From the NCBI GenBank assembly GCA_030830285.1, contig JAURNF010000050.1, forward strand, positions 1-8,410: 8,410 bases of DNA, given 5' to 3'. The translations under genes were made by a program, and so were the position numbers. Below, piece after piece: positions 1 to 6,138 of the stretch. This DNA comes from Candidatus Kapaibacterium sp. GTDB lineage: Bacteria > Bacteroidota > Ignavibacteria > Kapaibacteriales > Kapaibacteriaceae. Below the pieces are notes generated by a model. That model saw nothing but the letters and a program-made list of their open reading frames with translations, did not search any database and had not been told where the DNA came from. Each line of letters starts with the position of its first letter. Position 1 is the first letter of the stretch.

Positions 1-438
1 AATACCGGCAACGAAGGGAGCAAACGTACGAATGATTGGCATGAAGCGCGCCAGGATGATCGTCTTGCCGCCGTGACGCTCATAGAACGCATGCGTGCGG
101 TTGAGATGTTCCCTGTTGAGCAGTTTCGATGTGGAACTTGAGAAAATCTTGGGTCCGAGGCGATTGCCAATTGCATAGTTCACACCATCACCAAGGATGG
201 CTGCAACGATCAAGAGTGCAATCATCACCCACACATTCATCGTACCCAGCGCGCAGATCGCGCCTGCGGCGAAGAGCAACGAATCACCGGGCAGAAATGG
301 CGTTACCACCAGACCCGTCTCTGCGAAGATGATCAGTGCCAGCACCGCATAGGTCCACATCCCGTATGCAGCCGTGATATCGATCAGGTGTTGATCGATA
401 TGCAGGATGAAGTTGATACCGAGTTGAAGAATCTCCAC
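1..438 (-). CDS. DedA-family inner-membrane protein (C-terminus cut by window edge)
   Basis: The reading frame starts at a GTG at 438 and stays open for 146 codons to the left edge, so the C-terminal part is missing. The translated protein carries family hallmarks: ETGLVVTPFLPGDSLLF near residues 40-56, GDGVNYAIGNRLG further on, and FYERHGGKTIILARF followed by MPIIRTFAPFVAG near the cut end. DedA proteins are multi-pass inner-membrane proteins linked to lipid-carrier (undecaprenyl phosphate or phosphatidylethanolamine) translocation and to envelope homeostasis. The exact substrate of this paralogue cannot be read from sequence. The GTG start is chosen because an AGGAG ribosome-binding site lies 7 nt upstream, inside the end of the thioredoxin-like gene. 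That gene stops only 2 nt before this start, so the two are very probably co-transcribed and coupled. Family is clear; the precise role is inference. Confidence 0.9.
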   Translation of the reverse strand, partial: MEILQLGINFILHIDQHLIDITAAYGMWTYAVLALIIFAETGLVVTPFLPGDSLLFAAGAICALGTMNVWVMIALLIVAAILGDGVNYAIGNRLGPKIFSSSTSKLLNREHLNRTHAFYERHGGKTIILARFMPIIRTFAPFVAGI

Positions 439-440
439 AA

Positions 441-1034
441 TTATGCTCCTTGGGCTGACGCCATGCGTTCGATCAGATCATGTTCGACTTCGCGATGTGC
501 GTGCTGTGCATACCATGCGTGGAGCTTTGGATACCATTCACTGTTCACCTCGTGCTCAGTCTTCCACTGCGCAACGTGTGGGAGTGCAGCATCTGGACGT
601 GGACCCCACACCCATTGCTGCGCGCCGTGTGCATCGAAGCACACCACGATCGGGACCGAGCGCGACCCGTTGGTGAGGTACATATCCATTGCATCTGGAT
701 GTGTATCGCGATCGAGCATGCGATACGTAACGTGTGGGTTCAGCGCAGCGATAGCCGCAATGATTGGTTCTGTTTGTGACGAATCGCCGCACCAGTCTTC
801 CGTGATGCACACCCATGTTTGCGGCGCTGTAATCCCCTGCATTGCTGATCGCATGGCGTCGGATGGCACATACGTTTTGGTTTGACGTTGCATTCGGGCA
901 ACGTTGAGCTTGCGATACTCAAGGTATGGGTCGGATCCATCCACTGCAGCTGCGCGTTCTTCGGCGCGCGCGGCGAATGTTGCGTGATCAATCCCTTGTT
1001 CGAGGGCGCGTGTAATCAGTTCGGCATGCGTCAT
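441..1034 (-). CDS. Thioredoxin-fold protein, Thioredoxin_9-like, with WCGDS site
   Basis: This 197-aa protein has a thioredoxin-like core: a beta strand (TWVCITED), the active-site segment W81-C82-G83-D84-S85, and a later SVP with Pro128 at the cis-proline position. The usual CxxC is replaced by a single cysteine followed by GDS. From recall, this pattern is typical of the Thioredoxin_9 family (PF14595) seen in many Bacteroidota and Firmicutes. A one-cysteine site suggests monothiol chemistry such as mixed-disulfide reduction rather than a classic dithiol reductase; substrates are unknown. A longer frame runs upstream to 1154, but those extra 40 residues lie inside murQ. The ATG at 1034 forms an ATGA overlap with the murQ stop, so it is the likely start. 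There is no signal peptide, so it is probably cytosolic. It is the middle gene of a murQ, thioredoxin, DedA operon. Confidence 0.85.
   Translation of the reverse strand: MTHAELITRALEQGIDHATFAARAEERAAAVDGSDPYLEYRKLNVARMQRQTKTYVPSDAMRSAMQGITAPQTWVCITEDWCGDSSQTEPIIAAIAALNPHVTYRMLDRDTHPDAMDMYLTNGSRSVPIVVCFDAHGAQQWVWGPRPDAALPHVAQWKTEHEVNSEWYPKLHAWYAQHAHREVEHDLIERMASAQGA
446..450 (-). promoter_or_regulatory. Ribosome-binding site of the DedA-family gene
   Basis: AGGAG on the minus strand, 7 nt before the GTG at 438. It decides for this non-ATG start. It lies inside the last codons of the upstream thioredoxin-like gene, which fits translational coupling. Confidence 0.7.
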
Positions 1035-1954
1035 GCGTTGTGTTCCATTGCTGGTCGTACAAATCCATTCGATGCTGCAAGACGTTTCGCAGCGATTTCT
1101 CGTGAGCAGCCGTGGGCAGCCATCACGAGGGCCGTCTTTACGTGTCCATCGCACTCGGTAAGCAAACGTGCTGCCTCGTCGTACGACACCTTGCCGAGGG
1201 TCATTACAATCTTACGTGCGCGTTCAACCAGTTTTGCGTTTGTGAGTTGCAGGTCGACCATCACGTTGCCGTAGGTCTTCCCCAAGCGCACCATGGATGC
1301 CGTGGAGATCATATTGATCACCATTTTTTGTGCCGTGCCTGATTTCATCCGGGTCGATCCTGCGATCGGCTCCTGGCCTACTTCCGGACATATATACACG
1401 TCGGCGTGGGGGCACAGCTTTTGGACAAGGGGCTTAGGGTTGGTACTTACCAGGATCGTCGTGCACCCCAGACTCTGGGCATAGGCCAGGGCGCCCACCA
1501 CGTATGGGGTGCGTCCAGAGGCTGTCAGACCGCAGACCACATCATGGGGGCTCAGCTCGAGGGCTTGCAGATCCGTTTCGGCCAGCGCTGGGCTATCCTC
1601 AGCGCTTTCGACCGCCTGGAACATCGCCATTCGTCCGCCCGCGATAAGTCCTTGCACCATATCGGGTTGCGTTCCATAGGTAGGGGGCATTTCCGACGCA
1701 TCCACAAGGCCCAGTCGGCCAGACGTCCCTGCACCCGCGTAGATCAAGCGTCCACCCGCCAGAAATGCGGCATGGACAACCTCTACTGCCGCTGCCACAT
1801 CGTCCAGGACAGCTCCAACCGCATCGGCAACTGTCTGATCTTCTGCATGCAGCAGGCCAACGATCTCGCGTGCCGACGCACGGTCGATTTCCACCGTTCG
1901 TGGGTTTACACCCTCGGTTTGCAGTGCTGCGAGTTGGTCGAAGAGGCTTGACAT
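1031..1954 (-). CDS. murQ: N-acetylmuramic acid 6-phosphate etherase
   Basis: MurQ cleaves the D-lactyl ether of MurNAc-6-phosphate to give GlcNAc-6-phosphate and D-lactate, in the cytosolic recycling of peptidoglycan amino sugars. The 307-aa product is close to the usual family length of about 300. It has the SIS sugar-isomerase fold signature GAGTSGRLG (residues 74-82), followed by DASEMPPTYG, in which Glu88 matches the known catalytic glutamate. AVESAED (113-119) lies in the second conserved acidic region. TASGRTPYV (144-152) and STRMKSGTAQK (200-210) are also family motifs. The C-terminal helical region ends with AAKRLAASNGFVR. The ATG at 1954 has no clear Shine-Dalgarno sequence. The stop overlaps the next start by ATGA, implying coupled translation. 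The gene is divergent from rpsT and shares a 112-bp intergenic region with it. Confidence 0.96.
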   Translation of the reverse strand: MSSLFDQLAALQTEGVNPRTVEIDRASAREIVGLLHAEDQTVADAVGAVLDDVAAAVEVVHAAFLAGGRLIYAGAGTSGRLGLVDASEMPPTYGTQPDMVQGLIAGGRMAMFQAVESAEDSPALAETDLQALELSPHDVVCGLTASGRTPYVVGALAYAQSLGCTTILVSTNPKPLVQKLCPHADVYICPEVGQEPIAGSTRMKSGTAQKMVINMISTASMVRLGKTYGNVMVDLQLTNAKLVERARKIVMTLGKVSYDEAARLLTECDGHVKTALVMAAHGCSREIAAKRLAASNGFVRPAMEHNA

Positions 1955-2004
1955 CGTACAAATCTAGGAAGCGCAGCCACCCCGACCCCTTTTTTTGCCC
2001 AGTA

Positions 2005-2035
2005 TTTGTCAGATTCAAACCGTTCCCTATCTTTG
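2005..2035 (+). promoter_or_regulatory. Bacteroidota-type promoter of rpsT
   Basis: A TTTG at 2005-2008 and TATCTTTG at 2028-2035 are separated by exactly 19 bp. This matches the known Bacteroidota consensus TTTG/N19-21/TAnnTTTG, recognised by their unusual primary sigma factor. The start codon of rpsT lies 31 bp downstream of the -7 element, leaving a short leader. Spacing, orientation and position are all right, and this is the strongest taxonomic hint in the window. Confidence 0.8.
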
Positions 2036-2066
2036 TGGCCCTTCTGTTTACAGAGTCTGAACACAA

Positions 2067-2327
2067 ATGGCACATCACAAGTCAGCAATCAAGCGCATTC
2101 GCCAATCGCGGAAGCGCAAGATTTACAACCGCGGAAACCGCAAGCAGCTGCGCGAGGCAATCAAGGCCGTGCGTACTGCAACAACACTCGACGTTGCACA
2201 AGAGGCGCTTAAGAAGGCCTTCAGCATCATCGATCGTGTAGCGTCACGCGGCATCATCAAGAAGAACAACGCATCGAACAAGAAGAGCCGCCTGTCGAAG
2301 GCAGTTCGCAAGCTCGAAGCAAAGTAA
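2067..2327 (+). CDS. rpsT: 30S ribosomal protein S20
   Basis: This small basic 86-aa protein begins MAHHKSAIKRIRQSRKRKIYN, the S20 signature of an N-terminal lysine/arginine-rich helix. The middle has EAIKAV and the end GIIKKNNASNKKSRLSKAV, both typical of the family. S20 binds 16S rRNA early in assembly of the small subunit. Length is normal (family about 85-90). No purine-rich ribosome-binding site is seen before the ATG (the bases are ACACAA), which is usual for ribosomal protein genes in Bacteroidota. It is the first plus-strand gene and is followed 18 bp later by tRNA-Arg, with which it may be co-transcribed. Confidence 0.98.
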   Translation: MAHHKSAIKRIRQSRKRKIYNRGNRKQLREAIKAVRTATTLDVAQEALKKAFSIIDRVASRGIIKKNNASNKKSRLSKAVRKLEAK

Positions 2328-2345
2328 TATCGCGTTACGCGCAAC

Positions 2346-2419
2346 GGACCCGTAGCTCAACTGGATAGAGCATCTGACTACGGATCAGAAGGTTTGGGGT
2401 TCGAATCCCTACGGGTCCG
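2346..2419 (+). tRNA. tRNA-Arg (anticodon ACG)
   Basis: A 74-nt cloverleaf can be folded by eye. The acceptor arm is GGACCCG (2346-2352) with CGGGTCC (2412-2418), followed by a G discriminator. The D arm contains AGCTCAACTGGATAGAGC. The anticodon stem is TCTGA/TCAGA with loop CTACGGA, giving ACG. The T arm is TGGGG-TTCGAAT-CCCTA. No CCA is encoded. ACG reads CGN arginine codons after A34 is converted to inosine. The recombinase gene about 200 bp downstream in the same orientation makes the 3' half of this tRNA the probable chromosomal attachment site of an integrated element. Confidence 0.96.
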
Positions 2420-2625
2420 CAAGATAGTTTACAAGTAGATACAACCAGATACATACGTTCAGTGCTAAGTCTAGCGATTTCAACAGGTAAGTCGTAAGGC
2501 ACGCATCCTCGCAGATACCCGCTTGCACTAGGTTGTAACAGAAAAACGTCAGTAGTTTGGTCAGGAAACTTCATCACCTGACCGTACAGCTATTCTTTAC
2601 TGACCGTTTTACACCAACGCGAAAT
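2420..2625 (+). promoter_or_regulatory. Non-coding arm between tRNA-Arg and integrase, with AGATAC motifs
   Basis: This 206-bp stretch has no convincing gene. It contains three same-strand copies of AGATAC, at 2437-2442, 2447-2452 and 2513-2518. The first two are exactly 10 bp apart, about one helical turn. The position, between a putative attachment core in the tRNA and an integrase start, is where arm-type recombinase sites and the integrase promoter would be expected. The regulatory reading is inference. No consensus promoter for the integrase gene was recognised. Confidence 0.4.
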
Positions 2626-3894
2626 ATGCGCGCAACATTTTACCTCGACAAGCCATCAGCTGCCAGAACAACGGTCATGCTGAATGTCTCCCTTTCCGGC
2701 AAACGGCTTCGGTTTGGCACCGGAATTTCGATTGAGCCTCAGCACTGGAACGAACAACGTCAAGAGCCTCGCGCCAGCGATCCACTGCGAAATGCTCATT
2801 CTCGACGGCTCGCTCAGATACTCGCAACGGTGTCGAAGCTTTATAACTCGTTAAACGTTGAGGAGGGAGCCGAGTCCGGTGGCACCACGGAGATTGATGT
2901 CTTCCGGGATAAGATTCGAGAGTATTTATCGCCGAACGAGTCCGATGCGGTTTTTCGATCCGATATGGAGAGTCGATTCCAGGAGTTCATCGCGACCTAC
3001 ACCAAACGCTCGTCGAGAGGGCTCGTCACCGCTGTTCGCCCAAACACTGAAACACTCAATCGGTACAAACATGTTCTCAGTACACTGGTGGAATGGAGCG
3101 CTGACAGTGGTCATTCGCTGACGTACGAAGCGATGACTGTGGACTTCTATCTGTCGTACTCCTCCTGGTTGTCGGCAAAACGCTCTGTAAGTGACGCAAC
3201 GGTGTCGAATTACATCAAGACAATCAAGACGTTCCTTCGATGGGCAAAGTCACGGGGCTATCATTCCGTGACCGATTACGAACAGTTCTACCGCGACAAA
3301 CGAACGAGTGAGACTATCGCGTTAACATTAGACGAAGTGCGATTATTACGCGATTTCGACCTCAGTGACTCTCCACGCTTAGCGAGAGTTCGCGATATCT
3401 TTCTCTTGCAGTGCTTCACAGGTATGCGATATGGCGATCTTCAGCGACTTGAGCCGAAGCACTTTGATGACGCATCACAACTCATTCGCTTCACCACGGA
3501 AAAGACGAACACGCGCTGTGTTATTCCGATTACGCGACCTCTAAAGGAGCTCCTCTCTCGCTATCCATCAAGGCTATTCGAATTGCCATCAGGAGTGAAA
3601 CAGAACTTGTATCTGAAGGAACTAGGCCAAAAAGTTGGTTTGACACAAGATGTGACTACAGAGCGATTTGTTCTTGGCCAGCGCATTGAGGAAACGAAGA
3701 AACGACACGAGCTTATCACGACACACGTTGCGCGACGAAGTTATGCGACGTTGTCGGTGAGATTTGGTGTACCTGAGTCTGTGATTGGACTGGTAATGGG
3801 ACATTCCCCGAAAGGCATGTTGCAGCAACATTATGTGAAGCTTGACGAGGATGCCGTGCGCGATATCGTCGTGAAAGCATGGGAGAACCTATGA
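2626..3894 (+). CDS. Tyrosine recombinase / integrase of a tRNA-Arg-associated element
   Basis: This 422-aa integrase catalyses site-specific strand exchange between element and chromosome through a covalent phosphotyrosine link. The N-terminus (MRATFYLDKP, then VSLSGKRLRFGTGISIEPQHW) resembles the arm-binding domain (Arm-DNA-bind_5) of Bacteroidota phage and conjugative-transposon integrases. A SAM-like core-binding domain spans about residues 110-230. The catalytic domain keeps all key residues: Arg268 in TGMRYGDL, Lys293 in TTEKTN, His367 and Arg370 in HVARRSY, His393 in MGHSP, and Tyr403 in QQHYVKL. The frame is open further upstream to 2557, but the ATG at 2626 is preferred because the conserved N-terminus begins there. 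It is downstream of tRNA-Arg and overlaps the next gene by ATGA. The gene looks intact and potentially active. Confidence 0.95.
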   Translation: MRATFYLDKPSAARTTVMLNVSLSGKRLRFGTGISIEPQHWNEQRQEPRASDPLRNAHSRRLAQILATVSKLYNSLNVEEGAESGGTTEIDVFRDKIREYLSPNESDAVFRSDMESRFQEFIATYTKRSSRGLVTAVRPNTETLNRYKHVLSTLVEWSADSGHSLTYEAMTVDFYLSYSSWLSAKRSVSDATVSNYIKTIKTFLRWAKSRGYHSVTDYEQFYRDKRTSETIALTLDEVRLLRDFDLSDSPRLARVRDIFLLQCFTGMRYGDLQRLEPKHFDDASQLIRFTTEKTNTRCVIPITRPLKELLSRYPSRLFELPSGVKQNLYLKELGQKVGLTQDVTTERFVLGQRIEETKKRHELITTHVARRSYATLSVRFGVPESVIGLVMGHSPKGMLQQHYVKLDEDAVRDIVVKAWENL

Positions 3895-4919
3895 ACCATC
3901 TCAACCTTTACATCATACATCCCATAGCCTATCTCGTCGCACAGGAAGTTCTACGCCTCGAAGCTGATATGCTACGCACAGGACAGAGCATCGAACAGCG
4001 CATCGAGTATTTACAGACCGAGGTCCAGCGACTATCTGCACAGGCCAGCATCACGATGGCTGAGTCATTCGCGAGAATACTCCCCGATTCACGCGAGGGC
4101 CTGCTGCGAGGTATGGAATCGATTCAACGTCACTTTCGCATTCATAGCAAGTCGGGCACGTTGCGCGAATTACGCAATGTCCAAAGATCCATTGGCGTGC
4201 AGTTGCCAGTGCTGGATCCAATGATGCTGATGGGAGCAGTTGGAATCCTGGCCGCCGATCCAAGGATATGCGACGCAATAGAAACGCTCTTGCTACCAAG
4301 AATTCGCCTCATTCAAGATCACCCATCATTCAACATTGTTGAAGAAGATCAGCAAACCACAACCCGTGATGCTGAATTACCTTCGGCACGTGAATCGCGA
4401 ACACTCAGCGTGGTGCATGAGGTGTTTTGGGCAGCCTATGCCGACACCATTGACGAGTGGGAGTTTAGTTATGCCGAGATGCGAATCATGGCCTGGCTGT
4501 ATGGCCGTATCCTAGACGTACGCATGACAGACATCATGATATTCCTTGCGCAACGGAACGCATCAAGCATCGTAATGTCGAATCTCGCCGAGTCGGCAGC
4601 CGCATCCGCCGATGTCTTTCGCCACGTCGTCGGGACGATGCTTCATTCAAGGATTCAGGAACTGTCGGGCGGCCTACTCGGCCAATCGCAAAGCACGAAT
4701 GTGGAGAATCCGACAAGTAGCACAATCGACTCGGCAACTACAGTATCTGAGGATTCAGAGCAAGACGCCCTGCTGAACGTTCGGCAGGCGATGGCACTCT
4801 TGAATGTTTCGAGGCAGACTATTCATCGACTTGTTACTGTCGGACAGCTGCATCCAGTACGAATAGGACGAGCAATACGCTTTGAAAGGGCAGATATTCA
4901 GCGACTTATAGGGCGATAA
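3891..4919 (+). CDS. 342-aa protein with C-terminal excisionase-type helix-turn-helix
   Basis: The last about 50 residues (293-342) read as a MerR/excisionase DNA-binding fold (HTH_17-like): LLNVRQAMALLNVSRQTIHR, then VTVGQLHPVRIG and RFERADIQRLI. Such domains direct excision or control integrase expression in mobile elements. The remaining 290 residues are not recognised. They begin with a helical, possibly coiled-coil segment (about 16-50), continue with alpha-helical sequence rich in Met and Leu, and are joined to the HTH by a Ser/Thr/Asn-rich linker (about 264-292). Dedicated excisionases are usually under 100 aa, so the long N-terminal part is unusual. The ATG at 3891 is chosen over one at 3879 because it makes an ATGA overlap with the integrase stop and has GGGAG 5 nt upstream. 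Likely role: recombination directionality factor or regulator for the adjacent integrase. That is inferred from position and the HTH only. Confidence 0.75.
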   Translation: MNHLNLYIIHPIAYLVAQEVLRLEADMLRTGQSIEQRIEYLQTEVQRLSAQASITMAESFARILPDSREGLLRGMESIQRHFRIHSKSGTLRELRNVQRSIGVQLPVLDPMMLMGAVGILAADPRICDAIETLLLPRIRLIQDHPSFNIVEEDQQTTTRDAELPSARESRTLSVVHEVFWAAYADTIDEWEFSYAEMRIMAWLYGRILDVRMTDIMIFLAQRNASSIVMSNLAESAAASADVFRHVVGTMLHSRIQELSGGLLGQSQSTNVENPTSSTIDSATTVSEDSEQDALLNVRQAMALLNVSRQTIHRLVTVGQLHPVRIGRAIRFERADIQRLIGR

Positions 4920-5138
4920 GTGCTGGCTTACATGGTTTTCACTGTATCTCCAGTGGGTATCTGGTGGGCTTCTGATGGGCTTCTGCTGGGTTTTTTTGGG
5001 ATTTACGCGAGGCTACTCTTGTATGCGCAACACACAAAACACTAGTCCTATTCAGCAGTTGACACTTCATTTACCAGTGCTTCATCGTCAAATAATGCAC
5101 GTTGTTCCGCTCGCTCACAGATGCAGGTGTACATGAGG
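4920..5138. other. Non-coding junction between integration module and RHS array
   Basis: About 220 bp with no supported gene. It contains two GTATCT hexamers (4944-4949 and 4957-4962), the reverse complement of the AGATAC copies beyond the other end of the int/HTH pair, and the 11-bp repeat array. It lies between convergent transcription units, yet no good intrinsic terminator was found: the T run at 4991-4997 lacks a strong preceding hairpin. No duplicate of the tRNA-Arg 3' end was seen here. Confidence 0.5.
4953..4996 (+). repeat. Array of four 11-bp direct repeats
   Basis: Consecutive units are GTGGGTATCTG (4953-4963), GTGGGCTTCTG (4964-4974), ATGGGCTTCTG (4975-4985) and the degenerate CTGGGTTTTTT (4986-4996). 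Units 2 and 3 differ at one base; units 1 and 2 differ at two. The period is close to one DNA helical turn, so bound proteins would line up on one face. The array starts 33 bp after the stop of the HTH protein gene. It could be its operator or an Xis-type bending site. The function is inference. Confidence 0.6.
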
Positions 5139-5312
5139 CTAGCGTGGAAGATTATGAACGAAGTAGAAGATGGCGGAACCGGTCAATCTATCATTGACTT
5201 TGCTATCCGTCTCACGTCCAATATAGCTGGTGCGCGCACCTGTGCCGCTGGAGGTGAGTTCGTCACCGAAGGCCGTTGATTCTACTCTCTGCATCGAACC
5301 AGAGGCGGACAT
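5139..5312 (-). pseudogene. Decayed RHS core-tip remnant
   Basis: Positions 5204-5276 match 7340-7412 without gaps over 73 bp with 6 mismatches. Both translate to TAFGDELTSSGTGARTSYIG followed by RETD, part of the RHS repeat-associated core. On the N-terminal side the homology continues weakly to about 5288 (RVEST here, RVIESRSYT in the intact copy), implying in-frame losses of 3 and 9 nt. After RETD the frame loses all similarity to the RHS signature GFYGVRLYDPTYGRF and stops at 5139. A start at the ATG ending at 5312 would give only 57 aa. No toxin domain remains. It directly follows the 263-aa gene and marks the end of a former third cassette, or a recombination scar. Confidence 0.75.
5182..5198. 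repeat. Short perfect inverted repeat beside the RHS remnant
   Basis: GTCAAT (5182-5187) and ATTGAC (5193-5198) form a 6-bp perfect inverted repeat with a 5-nt loop. It lies 6 bp from the point where RHS homology ends at 5204. There is no adjacent T run on either strand, so it is not a good intrinsic terminator. It may be a binding site, a breakpoint feature, or chance. Confidence 0.25.
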
Positions 5313-5319
5313 CGAAGCG

Positions 5320-6111
5320 TTATTTCTGATACATGACGTGAACTGTGGAATCGACGCGCACTGTGTCGATGTGATGTATACCTTGGGCAGGTTCTTCACC
5401 ACGAAGCAAGAGAACGTCCGCCTCACTAAGCCTTCCGCCTACGGAACTCGCATTGAGGATGATCCATGCGCCGCTGTGCGGCTCTGCCACGTACCGGTCG
5501 TCAGTAGATCGATCAATGCGACACCTCTGTAGGAGATCACGACATCGGTCATCATTGATATCCCATACAGGGACATCGAATGCACCCGAGTATACCTTTG
5601 TACCGACAATCTGTGCTTTTGAAAAGTGGACATCGTACCGGGCACGATACTCAATACGAACTGTCGTCGATGCGGGGAGACGTATCATTTGGATGGGCTG
5701 ATCAGAAATCGACAGGTTACTGGTTGCGTGCCCAAGATACTCGCGTTGAGGAGGGACGGAATCAAGCACGACCTGCATTATGCAGAAGCGAACATCGGCG
5801 GGATACCACGTGGGCATGAAAGGCTTGACGTCAACTGCAAGGAACGTTGGGATAAACACGAACTCACGCAGTTCATGATTCGTGATCGTCAGAACCACAG
5901 CATAATACTCGGATCGGGCCTCAACTTGAACATGCACAGCGCCTGCTACATCCCTTTTGTCACCGGCGCCGCCAAGGTTGTTCGTCGGTTCCTCGTATAG
6001 AGCAAGCGCGCGCGTGTGAACTGCGCAGACTGAATACAAAGCGATGACGAGCATACCGATCAAAGCAGGCGTCAACAACATTGTCTTCCGATTCCCACGC
6101 GTTGGGTTCAT
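5320..6111 (-). CDS. Exported 263-aa protein of unknown function in toxin-immunity array
   Basis: No family is recognised. The N-terminus has a positive region (NPTRGNRK) followed by a hydrophobic stretch (about 11-30, LLTPALIGMLVIALYSVCA) and possible cleavage after SVCA or ALA, so it is probably exported or membrane-anchored. The mature part looks beta-rich, with patterns such as AVHVQVEA, YAVVLTITNHEL and TVRIEYRARYDV, and carries three or four cysteines. The ATG at 6111 has AGAGG 7 nt upstream. It begins 27 bp after the stop of the other exported protein gene and is co-directional with the toxin array, then is followed by an RHS remnant. This position fits an immunity or accessory protein, perhaps for a third toxin whose tip has decayed, but no direct sequence evidence proves that. 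Confidence 0.7.
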   Translation of the reverse strand: MNPTRGNRKTMLLTPALIGMLVIALYSVCAVHTRALALYEEPTNNLGGAGDKRDVAGAVHVQVEARSEYYAVVLTITNHELREFVFIPTFLAVDVKPFMPTWYPADVRFCIMQVVLDSVPPQREYLGHATSNLSISDQPIQMIRLPASTTVRIEYRARYDVHFSKAQIVGTKVYSGAFDVPVWDINDDRCRDLLQRCRIDRSTDDRYVAEPHSGAWIILNASSVGGRLSEADVLLLRGEEPAQGIHHIDTVRVDSTVHVMYQK

Positions 6112-6138
6112 TCATTCGCCTCTTTTTTCTGCACCCTA

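Noticed and set aside
388..885. Long plus-strand open frames opposite the thioredoxin-like and DedA genes
   Set aside because: They are antisense shadows with Cys/His/Arg-rich, low-plausibility protein sequence; the minus-strand genes there have clear family motifs.
1406..1951. 181-residue plus-strand open frame across murQ
   Set aside because: It lies entirely opposite the well-supported murQ gene and shows no recognisable domain or start signal.
2331..2341. CGCG-TTA-CGCG hairpin between rpsT and tRNA-Arg as a terminator
   Set aside because: The stem is only 4 bp with a 3-nt loop and there is no T run; rpsT and the tRNA are more likely co-transcribed.
4953..4996. Short CRISPR-like array
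   Set aside because: The 11-bp units are directly adjacent with no spacers and there are no cas genes in the window.
4950..4997. Possible intrinsic terminator after the HTH gene (T run at 4991-4997)
   Set aside because: The only hairpin before it is a 4-bp CCAG/CTGG stem far from the T run, so it does not look like a working terminator.
5059..5095. TTGACA at about 5059 as a -35 box
   Set aside because: No -10-like hexamer occurs at 16-18 bp, and the organism appears to use Bacteroidota-type promoters.
4920..5138. Right attachment site of the element (copy of the tRNA-Arg 3' end)
   Set aside because: Reading through for CGGGTCC, TTCGAATCC or close variants found none.
5626..6000. 124-residue plus-strand open frame opposite the 263-aa exported protein
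   Set aside because: The minus-strand frame has a signal sequence, a good ribosome-binding site and operon context; the plus-strand frame has none of these.
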